Source: Geodermatophilaceae bacterium (lineage in GTDB: Bacteria; Actinomycetota; Actinomycetes; Mycobacteriales; Geodermatophilaceae). Taken from it: a DNA stretch of 11,466 nt. Both the position numbers and the translations under genes were made by a program. The stretch lies in NCBI GenBank assembly GCA_013814015.1, contig JACCQS010000334.1:1-11466 (forward strand). Direction: 5' to 3'. The notes under the pieces are model-generated. The model was given only the letters and a program-made list of their open reading frames with translations, was not told the DNA's origin and searched no databases. Every line of letters starts with the position of its first letter. The stretch's first letter is position 1. Shown here piece after piece: positions 1 through 5,555 of the stretch.

Positions 1-83
1 GGTGATCGTCTCGTAGATGGCAGGACGGTGCCGACGACGAACAGTGCAACCAGCGCAAGGATTGCTACCCACTCTGGCGACAT
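1..83 (-). CDS. N-terminus of an integral membrane protein, runs off the window
   Basis: An ATG at 83 (reading leftward) opens a frame of 27 codons that stays open to the window edge. It begins MSPEW and continues with an almost unbroken hydrophobic run (roughly residues 5-22, rich in Ala, Leu and Val), ending near VLPSTRRS. That is a first transmembrane helix followed by a short basic stretch. The start resembles the first helix of SLC13/CitM-type permeases, but 27 residues are too few for a family call. There is no good Shine-Dalgarno before the ATG. A weak TTGACT-like box lies on the minus strand at 114-119, 18 bases before a TACGCG. The gene is divergent from the small CxxC gene to its right. 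The membrane helix is seen; the family is a guess. Confidence 0.5.
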   Translation of the reverse strand, partial: MSPEWVAILALVALFVVGTVLPSTRRS

Positions 84-118
84 GGAAGTCGCGTACCCAC
101 TCAGCAGCCAGCTAGTCA

Positions 119-355
119 ATGCCCGGACGACATGATGTGGCGGTGAACGGCCCTGTGCGGTGCTCTCTGTGTGCCGTCATCGCGCCCGCCCCGGCCGATC
201 AGGTGGCATCCGAGATAGCGCACGACGGCAAAGTCGATCCACCACTGACGTGGACGTACGAGGTCGAGCGGGGCATGGTCCGCTGGATGTGTGAGGCTTG
301 CGCGCGCGCCCAGGTGCGATCGATCGAGGGGCGCCTGGACCAAAGGTGGTGGTAA
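119..355 (+). CDS. small two-CxxC zinc-ribbon-like protein (78 aa), function unknown
   Basis: The protein has CSLC at residues 15-18 and CEAC at 58-61, the spacing of a small zinc ribbon. Between them is a PLTW motif, and after the second pair comes ARAQVRSIEGRLDQRWW. This layout (CxxC, Pro-Leu-Thr-Trp, basic Trp-containing strand, CxxC-Ala-Arg, Ile-Glu-x-x-Leu-Asp, terminal Trp-Trp) matches a short hypothetical family I know from actinobacteria; no function has been assigned to my knowledge. The ATG at 119 has no convincing ribosome site; GTG at 137 or 143 are in-frame alternatives giving about 70-72 residues. The stop is three bases before the GTG of the universal stress gene, so the two are probably co-transcribed and translationally coupled. 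Zinc binding is inferred from the cysteines only. Confidence 0.75.
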   Translation: MPGRHDVAVNGPVRCSLCAVIAPAPADQVASEIAHDGKVDPPLTWTYEVERGMVRWMCEACARAQVRSIEGRLDQRWW

Positions 356-358
356 GGC

Positions 359-826
359 GTGGCCCGTACTGAGGAGATCAGCTTCGACCCACCGATCGCG
401 GGTGGAATCGTGGTCGGACACGACGGCTCATCGGCGGCACACGAGGCAATGCGCTGGGCGGTCGAGGAGGGTCGGGTACGTAGCCAGGCCGTCCACGTGG
501 TCCGCGCCTGGGTGCTGTCCGGGGTGATCCGCGACATGGGTGGGATCTCGGCCGGCGTACCCAGCTTCGACGAGGCCGGGACCTGGGTCGAGCAGCAACT
601 GCACGAGAGTCTGGCGACCTGTGAACCGCAAGGCGTCGAGGTGCACACCCACGTGATCCACGAGGCATCGACCGATGTCATTCTCGCCGCTGCGGCCACC
701 GCGGACATGGTGGTCCTGGGCAACCGGGGACGCGGTGGCTTCGCCGGTGCAATCATCGGGTCGGTCGCCGAGAATGTCGTACGACACGCGCCGTGCACGG
801 TCGTCGTCGTCCGACACCGCCGCTGA
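359..826 (+). CDS. universal stress protein, single UspA domain (155 aa)
   Basis: A single Usp alpha/beta domain. The first strand is GGIVVGHDGS (residues 15-24) with the adenine-contacting Asp at 22. The nucleotide loop is GNRGRGGFAGAIIGSV (121-136), which fits the G-x2-G-x9-G-S rule of ATP-binding UspA proteins such as M. jannaschii MJ0577. The final strand is TVVVVRHRR. Length is typical for a one-domain member; many actinobacterial paralogues carry two. It is probably an ATP-binding cytosolic protein; the precise role of such proteins in stress, dormancy or hypoxia varies and is not shown here. GTG at 359 is preceded by AAAGGTGG at 342-349, a plausible ribosome site inside the upstream CxxC gene. 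The stop TGA (824-826) is one base from the stop of the convergent AarF-family gene. Confidence 0.93.
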   Translation: MARTEEISFDPPIAGGIVVGHDGSSAAHEAMRWAVEEGRVRSQAVHVVRAWVLSGVIRDMGGISAGVPSFDEAGTWVEQQLHESLATCEPQGVEVHTHVIHEASTDVILAAAATADMVVLGNRGRGGFAGAIIGSVAENVVRHAPCTVVVVRHRR

Positions 827-827
827 T

Positions 828-2150
828 TCAGCCGGCGAAGCCGGGCATCCAGCGCTGCAATATGTGCCGGAAGTTGCCCTCGGCGCCGAGTTGCGACAGC
901 ACGCCGATGGAGCCGATCGTGACCCGATGGATCATCAGATAGGCAGGCGGAAGGTTGAGTTGTCGCGCCAGCTTGTTGGCCTCCGATCTCGGGTCACCGA
1001 TTCTGGCCGCTTCGCGGCGCATCCAGTCCCGACTGAAGGCGAAGTGGTCGCCCGCGATCGGCGCCAGGATCGGGCGTAGGTAGTCCAGGGTGGCCCGGGC
1101 ATCCACGACGATGTTCGGCCGGACGAAGCCCTCCTTGCGGAGCTCGGCCAGGACCGCCGTGGCCTGACCGTCCAGAGCCAACCTGGCCATCCGCCCGATC
1201 GGTTCGGGATGGCCGTCGGGCAGTCGGGCGACTGCGCCGAAGTCGATGACGCCGAGCCGGCCATCGGCCATCAGCCGGAAGTTGCCCGGATGCGGGTCTG
1301 CGTGCAGCAGGCGGGCGCGCTCGGGGCCGGAGAAGTGCAGCGTGGCCAGGAGCAGCCCGGCGCGGTTGCGTTGTTCCTGCGTACCGCGTTCGATGATCGC
1401 GGACAGCGGAACGCCATCTATCCACTCCGAGATGATCACCTTGGGAGCGCTGGCCACCACCCGGGGGACGTGGATCTCAGCGTCTCCGGCGTAAGCCGCA
1501 GCGAAGGCGCGCTGGCTGTTGGCCTCCAGGGCGTAGTCCAGTTCCTCGGAGACCCGCTCCTTGATCTCGGCGATCAGCGGCTTGACGTCCATCCCGGGTG
1601 CCAACATCCCGAAAAGTCGCGCGAAGCGGGCGAGCTGGTTGAGGTCGGCCATCAACGCCGGTCCGGCACCTGGATACTGCACCTTGATCGCCACCGGACG
1701 GCCGTCGCGCCAGGTGCCCCGGTGCACCTGACCGATGCTGGCAGCCGCCGCGGCCCGGTCGTCGAAGTCCAGGAAACGCTCTCGCCAGCGACTGCCGAGT
1801 TGCTGGTTCAGGACCGCATGCACGGTCCTGACCGGCATCGGGGGCGCCGCCTCCTGCAGCTTGGTCAATGCAGCCCGGTACGGCGCGGCCACCTCCTCGG
1901 GAAAGGCGGCCTCGAAGACCGACATGGCCTGCCCGAACTTCATCGCGCCGCCCTTGAGCTGGCCAAGGACTGCGAAGATCTGATCGGCGGTCTGCTGTTG
2001 CAGTTCCAGGGTCACCTCTTCGGCGGATCGACCCGACAAGCGCTTGCCCAGCCCCAGCGTGGCGCGGCCGGCAGCGTTGATCGGCAGTGACGCGAGCCGA
2101 GCCGTACGCGACGCGCTCCTACGCGGAATCGGTCCTGACTCGGGGCTCAC
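828..2150 (-). CDS. AarF/ABC1/UbiB-family atypical kinase (440 aa)
   Basis: All signatures of the ABC1/UbiB family are present: the KxGQ motif as KFGQ (residues 71-74), the Ala-rich loop AAAAASIGQVH (133-143), the conserved lysine in VAIKVQYPG (Lys156), an acidic SEELDYALEA helix (201-210), the catalytic-loop analogue HADPHPGN (283-290) and DFG (303-305). Family members are protein-kinase-like ATPases; in Proteobacteria and mitochondria they support ubiquinone synthesis. Actinobacteria use menaquinone, so the substrate here is unknown. The length fits the soluble actinobacterial subfamily; I see no C-terminal membrane anchor. The frame is open far upstream, but homology starts at RRSASRTARLASLP, so I chose GTG at 2150; GTG at 2165 is nearly as good and neither has a strong ribosome site. 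It lies 91 bases after the ThiF-like gene on the same strand, probably one transcript. Confidence 0.92.
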   Translation of the reverse strand: MSPESGPIPRRSASRTARLASLPINAAGRATLGLGKRLSGRSAEEVTLELQQQTADQIFAVLGQLKGGAMKFGQAMSVFEAAFPEEVAAPYRAALTKLQEAAPPMPVRTVHAVLNQQLGSRWRERFLDFDDRAAAAASIGQVHRGTWRDGRPVAIKVQYPGAGPALMADLNQLARFARLFGMLAPGMDVKPLIAEIKERVSEELDYALEANSQRAFAAAYAGDAEIHVPRVVASAPKVIISEWIDGVPLSAIIERGTQEQRNRAGLLLATLHFSGPERARLLHADPHPGNFRLMADGRLGVIDFGAVARLPDGHPEPIGRMARLALDGQATAVLAELRKEGFVRPNIVVDARATLDYLRPILAPIAGDHFAFSRDWMRREAARIGDPRSEANKLARQLNLPPAYLMIHRVTIGSIGVLSQLGAEGNFRHILQRWMPGFAG

Positions 2151-2241
2151 CGTGCCATTGTCCACTCTGGGCCGGCAGCCATGCTGGGCCGGGACTGGAC
2201 TGGACTGCAGGCGGCAGAGTGCAGGGCCGCCAACCGGGCCG
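2151..2241. repeat. spacer between ThiF-like and AarF genes with GGACT tandem and hairpin
   Basis: This 91-base spacer contains three perfect tandem copies of GGACT (2192-2206, plus-strand reading) and a 6-bp inverted repeat GGCGGC (2210-2215) / GCCGCC (2226-2231) with a 10-base loop. The hairpin begins ten bases after the ThiF-like stop in the direction of transcription, with no T-run after it. It could be a weak attenuator or an RNA-processing site between the two genes, or simply GC-rich background. The repeats are seen; any function is speculative. Confidence 0.3.
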
Positions 2242-3312
2242 TCAGCCGACGGCCCGGGCCCGCTGGGCCGAGCCGTTCGCGCATCCACAGTCGGCATGTG
2301 GCGGCCATGCCCGCTGATGCAGCTGCCAGTCCGGGGGGCACAACTCCAGGGTGGCCTCGAGAACGTCGGGTACCCGCATGCCATCGAGGTGCGCGAGGAC
2401 CTGCCCGGCGGCGAGCGCTGCGGCCAGGGTGCCCAGGACGCTGGTCGGCTCGTGCATCGCGCGGTTGGCTGCGGCCACCAGCTGTGTCGCCACTGCCGGC
2501 CAGCGTGGATCACGATCGGTGCGATGCAGCTCCGCACACTGCAGGCAGCTGGTCCGACCGGGTATGACCAGGGGACCGATGACGACCGTGCCGTGGCGCA
2601 CGGCCACGACCAGGTGAGCGGTTTGATCGCCGGCCGCGTGCGCCTGCAACGGGTCGTGTGCGGTCCAGGGCTGGCACAAGATGAGCAGGTCGGCATCCTG
2701 CCGGGCGGGCACCTCTTGGGCGTCCGGCATCGCAGAGATCCTTCGTATCGCGGACTGAGCTGCACTGACCCGCAGTTGGCCTTCGTCGTCCAGACTCAAG
2801 CCACCCACGCCGGCATCACAACGCCGGACGTACTCCGCGTCGAGAAAGCTGATGTGCCCGACTCCACTGGCCGCGAGCAGCGCGCCCAGCGGAACGCCGA
2901 TTCGATTGGCCCCGTCGATGACGACGTGCACTCGGCTGCGGGCGGTCAGAACCTGACCGCCCTCCAGCGGCGAGCCCTTGGCCGCCGTCAGGTCGACCAA
3001 CTCCGGCAGCAACAGTCCGGTGTCCCCGAGATGCTGGCTGTCCATCGGGGCAGACAGCAGCACGCCGCTGCGGCGTAACCCGGAAAGGATGCGGACCGCG
3101 ATCGCGACATCGACTCCAGCAGCGGCGGCATCGGCAAGAATTTCAGCCTCGGTCCGGTCGCCGATCAGGCCGGTCAGCCAGGCGGCGGTGGCTCTATCCA
3201 CCCCGGAGACGAGCACACCTTCGGCCGGGTGCACGCCGATCTGAAGCGTCTCCGCGTCGCGCCACACTCGCGGCAGCCAGGGCTTGATGGTGGGTCGGGA
3301 ACCGAAGGTCAC
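2242..3312 (-). CDS. ThiF/E1-like adenylyltransferase homologue with zinc-site cysteines (356 aa)
   Basis: The N-terminal part (about residues 1-95) has the WRDAETLQIGVHP motif and a winged-helix-like, Ala/Leu-rich stretch. A Rossmann-type strand-loop-helix follows (VVIDGANRIGVPLGALLAASGVGHISFLD, quoted in pieces: VVIDGANRIG at 130-139, GVGHISFLD at 150-158). C-terminally there are CLQC (256-259) and CGC (342-344), the paired cysteines that hold structural zinc in ThiF/MoeB/E1 proteins. Such proteins activate a C-terminal carboxylate or bind a peptide partner, and related proteins serve in RiPP and sulfur-carrier chemistry; no partner is encoded nearby. The nucleotide loop is atypical (see findings). 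Homology suggests the GTG at 3312; GTG 3360 and TTG 3399 are in-frame alternatives. No strong ribosome site is seen. The 163-base gap to DUF5679 contains no recognisable terminator. Confidence 0.82.
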   Translation of the reverse strand: MTFGSRPTIKPWLPRVWRDAETLQIGVHPAEGVLVSGVDRATAAWLTGLIGDRTEAEILADAAAAGVDVAIAVRILSGLRRSGVLLSAPMDSQHLGDTGLLLPELVDLTAAKGSPLEGGQVLTARSRVHVVIDGANRIGVPLGALLAASGVGHISFLDAEYVRRCDAGVGGLSLDDEGQLRVSAAQSAIRRISAMPDAQEVPARQDADLLILCQPWTAHDPLQAHAAGDQTAHLVVAVRHGTVVIGPLVIPGRTSCLQCAELHRTDRDPRWPAVATQLVAAANRAMHEPTSVLGTLAAALAAGQVLAHLDGMRVPDVLEATLELCPPDWQLHQRAWPPHADCGCANGSAQRARAVG

Positions 3313-3475
3313 GCAGGCAAGCCTGACAAAGCCGGCAGACGCCGCGTGTCGTTCATCCACAGGCCGGCCGAGATGATCCGGAGGAATCGCCGACCTCAAA
3401 GCCAGGCGACGGCGACCTACCCTTGAACTGGGAGATGTCGCCGCCGCCGACGGCTTCGGTTGGCCGGGGTGGTGC

Positions 3476-3628
3476 TCAGGCCTTGCCGAGAATCCGGTTC
3501 ATCTTCGTGCCACAGACCGGACAGATGCCCTTGGCCATCCGCCGACCCGACTCGCTCACACTGACTTCACCATCGAAGTCACGCTTCTCCTTGCACTTGA
3601 CGCAGTAGCCGTTGTAGGTCTCGGCCAC
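3476..3628 (-). CDS. DUF5679-family mini zinc-ribbon protein (50 aa)
   Basis: Fifty residues starting MAETYNGYCVKCKEKRDFDG and ending CPVCGTKMNRILGKA. The pairs CVKC (9-12) and CPVC (36-39) form a four-cysteine zinc ribbon; the middle is basic, with SESGRRMAKG before the second pair. I recognise this as the DUF5679 family, small actinobacterial proteins of unknown function, often beside the AarF/ThiF-like genes. GTG at 3628 is secured by GGGAGGAACC directly upstream. The gene is easily missed because of its size. It is on the same strand as the ThiF-like and AarF genes and may head that transcript, and it is divergent from the crotonase-family gene. A nucleic-acid or protein-binding role is possible from the fold only. 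Confidence 0.9.
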   Translation of the reverse strand: MAETYNGYCVKCKEKRDFDGEVSVSESGRRMAKGICPVCGTKMNRILGKA

Positions 3629-3632
3629 GGTT

Positions 3633-3637
3633 CCTCC
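3633..3637 (-). promoter_or_regulatory. ribosome binding site GGAGG for DUF5679
   Basis: GGAGG read on the minus strand, four bases before the GTG at 3628. It is the best Shine-Dalgarno on this strand of the window and fixes the start of the 50-residue gene. Confidence 0.85.
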
Positions 3638-3717
3638 CTGCTGTTGGCAGTCCCGTACCCCGCTGCGAAATTGCGCAACGTGGGCACGCTGTCGCGAGAC
3701 ACGGTACTCGCCGCACC

Positions 3718-3741
3718 GCGCGCGCTCGCCGCGGCGCGCGC
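3718..3741. repeat. 8-bp GC-only inverted repeat in the divergent DUF5679/crotonase promoter region
   Basis: GCGCGCGC (3718-3725), loop TCGCCGCG, GCGCGCGC (3734-3741). It sits in the 191-base region between divergent genes, with a separate perfect palindrome TTGCGCAA at 3671-3678. Either could be an operator. Alternating GC is common by chance in such DNA and can also take Z-form, so functional confidence is low. Confidence 0.3.
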
Positions 3742-3770
3742 TCAGCCACGCCGCGTGCCGGATCGAGGGT

Positions 3771-3776
3771 TAGCCT
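3771..3776 (+). promoter_or_regulatory. candidate -10 box TAGCCT for the crotonase-family gene
   Basis: TAGCCT fits the actinobacterial TANNNT -10 pattern. It would start transcription near 3783, giving a leader of about 37 bases with the GGAGG at 3811-3815 before the ATG at 3820. I see no recognisable -35 element at the right distance, which is usual for many actinobacterial promoters. Confidence 0.4.
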
Positions 3777-3819
3777 GCCGGGACGCGCAGGTTGCCAGAT
3801 CGCTGATTCCGGAGGTCCC

Positions 3820-4650
3820 ATGTCCGACCCTCAGATCGATGCCCCGGCCACAGTCCCTCCCACCCCCCAGGCCTTGCTGGTCGACCGGCTCGACAACGGT
3901 GTGGTGCTGTTGCGCCTCAACCTTCCCGACCGTCGCAACGCCATGAGCGGGGAGCTCACCGAAGCCTGGCAGGCGGCAATCGCAGAGTTGCACACCGAGC
4001 GGGACCTGAGGGCGGTCGTCGTGACCGGCGAAGGCAAGGCGTTCTGCGCGGGCGGGGAGCTGGCCTGGCTGGAGGAGTCCGGCACGATGACCCCCGATCA
4101 ACTACGCACCCGCATGCTGAGCTTCTACCGGGCCTGGCTGGGGATCCGCACGTTGGACGTACCCACCATCGCGGCGCTCAACGGGGCGGCGGTCGGGGCT
4201 GGTCTGGCGATCGCACTGGCCTGCGACCTGCGTTATGCCACACCGGAGGCCGGGCTGTCCATGCCGTTCACGTCCCTGGGAATTCACCCGGGCATGGCCT
4301 CGACGTTCTTGCTCCCCGAAGTCGTCGGCCTTGCGGTCGCACGGGAGATGCTCTTGACCGGCCGGGTGCTACGCGGGCCGCAAGCGTTGGCTGTCGGTTT
4401 GGTCAATCAAGTCTTTCCCGCCGAGAGCTTGCGCGCGGAGGTGCTGGCCATCGCGTCGACCATCGCGACGCGCGCCCCGATCGCGACCAGACTCACCAGG
4501 CAAGCGCTGGCCGACGGAGGGCACCAGAGCTTTGAAGCGGCACTGAGATGGGAGGCCGTGGCCCAGCCGCTGACGATGGCCACCGAGGATCTGCTCGAGG
4601 GAATCGCAGCCGCAAAGGGACGCCGTACCCCGCTTTTCACCGGGCGTTGA
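3820..4650 (+). CDS. crotonase-fold (enoyl-CoA hydratase/isomerase family) protein lacking both canonical glutamates (276 aa)
   Basis: Crotonase-superfamily landmarks: LNLPDRRNAMSGEL (34-46), the first oxyanion-hole segment AFCAGGEL (74-81), the second in LNGAAVGAGLAIALACDLRYA (N121-A140), then MPFTSLGIHPGMAST (148-162) and LLTGRVLRGPQALAVGLVNQV (178-198). The fold and oxyanion hole for a CoA thioester are intact. Aligning with rat mitochondrial hydratase, Glu144 corresponds to Ala130 and Glu164 to Phe150, so the standard hydration pair is missing. It may be an isomerase, hydrolase or decarboxylase-type member, or act on an unusual acyl-CoA; the enoyl-CoA hydratase label should not be taken literally. 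The ATG at 3820 has GGAGG five bases upstream. No other beta-oxidation gene is in the window. About 19 Pro/Ala-rich residues precede the fold. Confidence 0.88.
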   Translation: MSDPQIDAPATVPPTPQALLVDRLDNGVVLLRLNLPDRRNAMSGELTEAWQAAIAELHTERDLRAVVVTGEGKAFCAGGELAWLEESGTMTPDQLRTRMLSFYRAWLGIRTLDVPTIAALNGAAVGAGLAIALACDLRYATPEAGLSMPFTSLGIHPGMASTFLLPEVVGLAVAREMLLTGRVLRGPQALAVGLVNQVFPAESLRAEVLAIASTIATRAPIATRLTRQALADGGHQSFEAALRWEAVAQPLTMATEDLLEGIAAAKGRRTPLFTGR

Positions 4651-4652
4651 AA

Positions 4653-4684
4653 GAGCCGGCGAGAAAGCCGGATCGCTTCGGCTC
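4653..4684 (+). terminator. small hairpin just after the crotonase-family gene
   Basis: GAGCCG (4653-4658) pairs with CGGCTC (4679-4684); alternative pairings CCGG/CCGG at 4656-4659 and 4668-4671 compete. It starts three bases after the stop codon. There is no T-run, so it may only protect the 3' end or assist a factor-dependent stop. Confidence 0.35.
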
Positions 4685-4690
4685 GGAAAG

Positions 4691-4766
4691 AATCCCCCGG
4701 TTCGACCCTCCGGACACGCTTGCCTTCCCCTTGCGAGCGTGTCCTTCGAATCGAAGCCGGGGGCTT
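4691..4766. repeat. long imperfect inverted repeat (76 nt, about 25 pairs) in intergenic DNA
   Basis: The left arm 4691-4723 and right arm 4733-4766 pair over CCCCCGG/CCGGGGG, TTCGA/TCGAA and GGACACGCT/AGCGTGTCC, with a small asymmetric internal loop between the last two blocks, and TGC/GCG (one wobble) closing a 9-base loop CTTCCCCTT. On the minus strand the stem is followed by ATTCTTTCC; on plus there is no T-run. It could be a structured RNA, a bulky terminator or a decayed mobile repeat. The TTCGA words resemble a tRNA T-loop but no tRNA fold can be drawn. The arms are seen; the role is unknown. Confidence 0.6.
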
Positions 4767-5039
4767 CGTGGTCCCGACGGTAGAAGGGGCGGATGGCGCA
4801 GTCAATGCCAGTTACCCACCGGCTGGGGATGGTGCTGTGGATATCTTGGGGACCGGTGGGCGTGCCGCTGTGGACGGGGAGGGGATCCGCTGTGCGCGCC
4901 GAAGTGGCCGACCCTCGACATCTGCGATCCGGCGCTGGCCGCATCGTCGTCCACGTCCTGTGGACAAGAAAAAGTTTGCCGGCGGCCAAGCGTCAGTCGC
5001 AGCGCGCGATGGCTGGGACAGGTCTGACACCATCCACCG
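4767..5039. other. non-coding stretch with DnaA-box-like words
   Basis: I see no convincing gene here. Three same-strand words of type TGTGGAY occur within 132 bases: TGTGGATAT (4836-4844), TGTGGACGG (4869-4877) and TGTGGACAA (4959-4967). The last is the exact reverse complement of TTGTCCACA, the actinobacterial DnaA box, and it is half of an inverted repeat GTCCAC (4949-4954) / GTGGAC (4960-4965). A frame at 4793-5053 has a GAAGGGG before its ATG but no recognisable protein. The stretch must hold the promoter of the downstream metallopeptidase gene, which I cannot place. Confidence 0.35.
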
Positions 5040-5044
5040 GTGGA
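5033..5044. promoter_or_regulatory. 12-bp palindrome overlapping the metallopeptidase start codon
   Basis: TCCACCGGTGGA is a perfect 12-base palindrome with the GTG start (5040-5042) in its right half. A protein bound here, or the RNA hairpin, would cover the start codon. No second copy is seen nearby. Confidence 0.3.
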
Positions 5045-5555
5045 GGTCGCTGATCTGCCGATCCAGGTGCGGCGCAGTCGTCGTCGACAGCGCACGGTTC
5101 AGGCATACGTCGACGACGGCACCGTGGTGGTGCTGATCCCAGCCTCGTTCAGTGCGGCGGAGGAACGGCGACACGTCGAGGACATGGTGGCCAAGCTCGC
5201 CGCCGCGGCGGCGGCCAAGGCCCGGCGGCGCGGAACCGATGCGGCCCTGACCCGGCGGGCGCAGGAGCTGTCCAACTCCTACCTGGACGGGCAAGCGAGG
5301 CCGCTGTCGGTGCGCTGGGCCAACAATCAGCTGCGTCGGTGGGGTTCCTGCAGTCCCGATACCGCGACGATCCGGCTGTCCGCGCGGTTGCAGGGCATGC
5401 CCGCACACGTCATCGACTACGTGCTCCTGCACGAGATCGCGCACCTGGTCGAGCCCGCGCACAACGACCGCTTCTGGGCCCTGGTGAATCGCTATCCACG
5501 AGCGGAACGGGCGCGGGGCTTTCTCGAGGGGCTCGAGGCAGCCGGCAACGACTAG
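5040..5555 (+). CDS. YgjP/DUF45-like M48-type zinc metallopeptidase (171 aa)
   Basis: The core is RRWGSCSPDTATIRLSARL (99-117) followed by HVIDYVLLHEIAHLVEPAHNDRFW (split: HEIAH at 131-135, third ligand His141 six residues on, then Phe145-Trp146). The W-G-S-C-S motif with HExxH-x5-H is diagnostic of the YgjP/WLM/SprT-like gluzincin group. Glu132 would be the catalytic base, and His131, His135 and His141 the zinc ligands. It is shorter than E. coli YgjP because the N-terminal part is reduced, as usual in actinobacterial forms. No signal peptide, so cytosolic. Substrate unknown; a peptidase or DNA-protein-crosslink role is conceivable. GTG at 5040 is the first start after an in-frame TGA at 5025; the ribosome site is weak. 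Its TAG stop shares CTAG with the convergent DUF2342 gene. Confidence 0.88.
   Translation: MEVADLPIQVRRSRRRQRTVQAYVDDGTVVVLIPASFSAAEERRHVEDMVAKLAAAAAAKARRRGTDAALTRRAQELSNSYLDGQARPLSVRWANNQLRRWGSCSPDTATIRLSARLQGMPAHVIDYVLLHEIAHLVEPAHNDRFWALVNRYPRAERARGFLEGLEAAGND

Noticed and set aside
2151..2765. Upstream extension of the AarF-family frame, giving a 645-residue protein
   Set aside because: The added 205 residues lie on top of the ThiF-like coding sequence in another frame, are Arg/Pro/Ser-rich and lack any family feature; AarF homology begins just after the GTG at 2150.
1209..3078. Long plus-strand open frames opposite AarF and the ThiF-like gene
   Set aside because: They mirror the codon positions of well-supported minus-strand genes and have shadow-like composition with no domain motifs.
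4691..4766. Degenerate tRNA suggested by the GGTTCGA and TTCGAATC words
   Set aside because: No acceptor stem, D-arm or anticodon arm can be folded around them; the words belong to the arms of one long hairpin.
4836..4967. Replication origin
   Set aside because: Only one perfect and two imperfect DnaA boxes, no AT-rich unwinding region and no dnaA, dnaN or related genes nearby.
4793..5053. Possible 86-residue gene with GAAGGGG before its ATG
   Set aside because: No recognisable motif, third codon positions less GC-biased than the real genes, and it runs into the metallopeptidase start; kept only as non-coding DNA.
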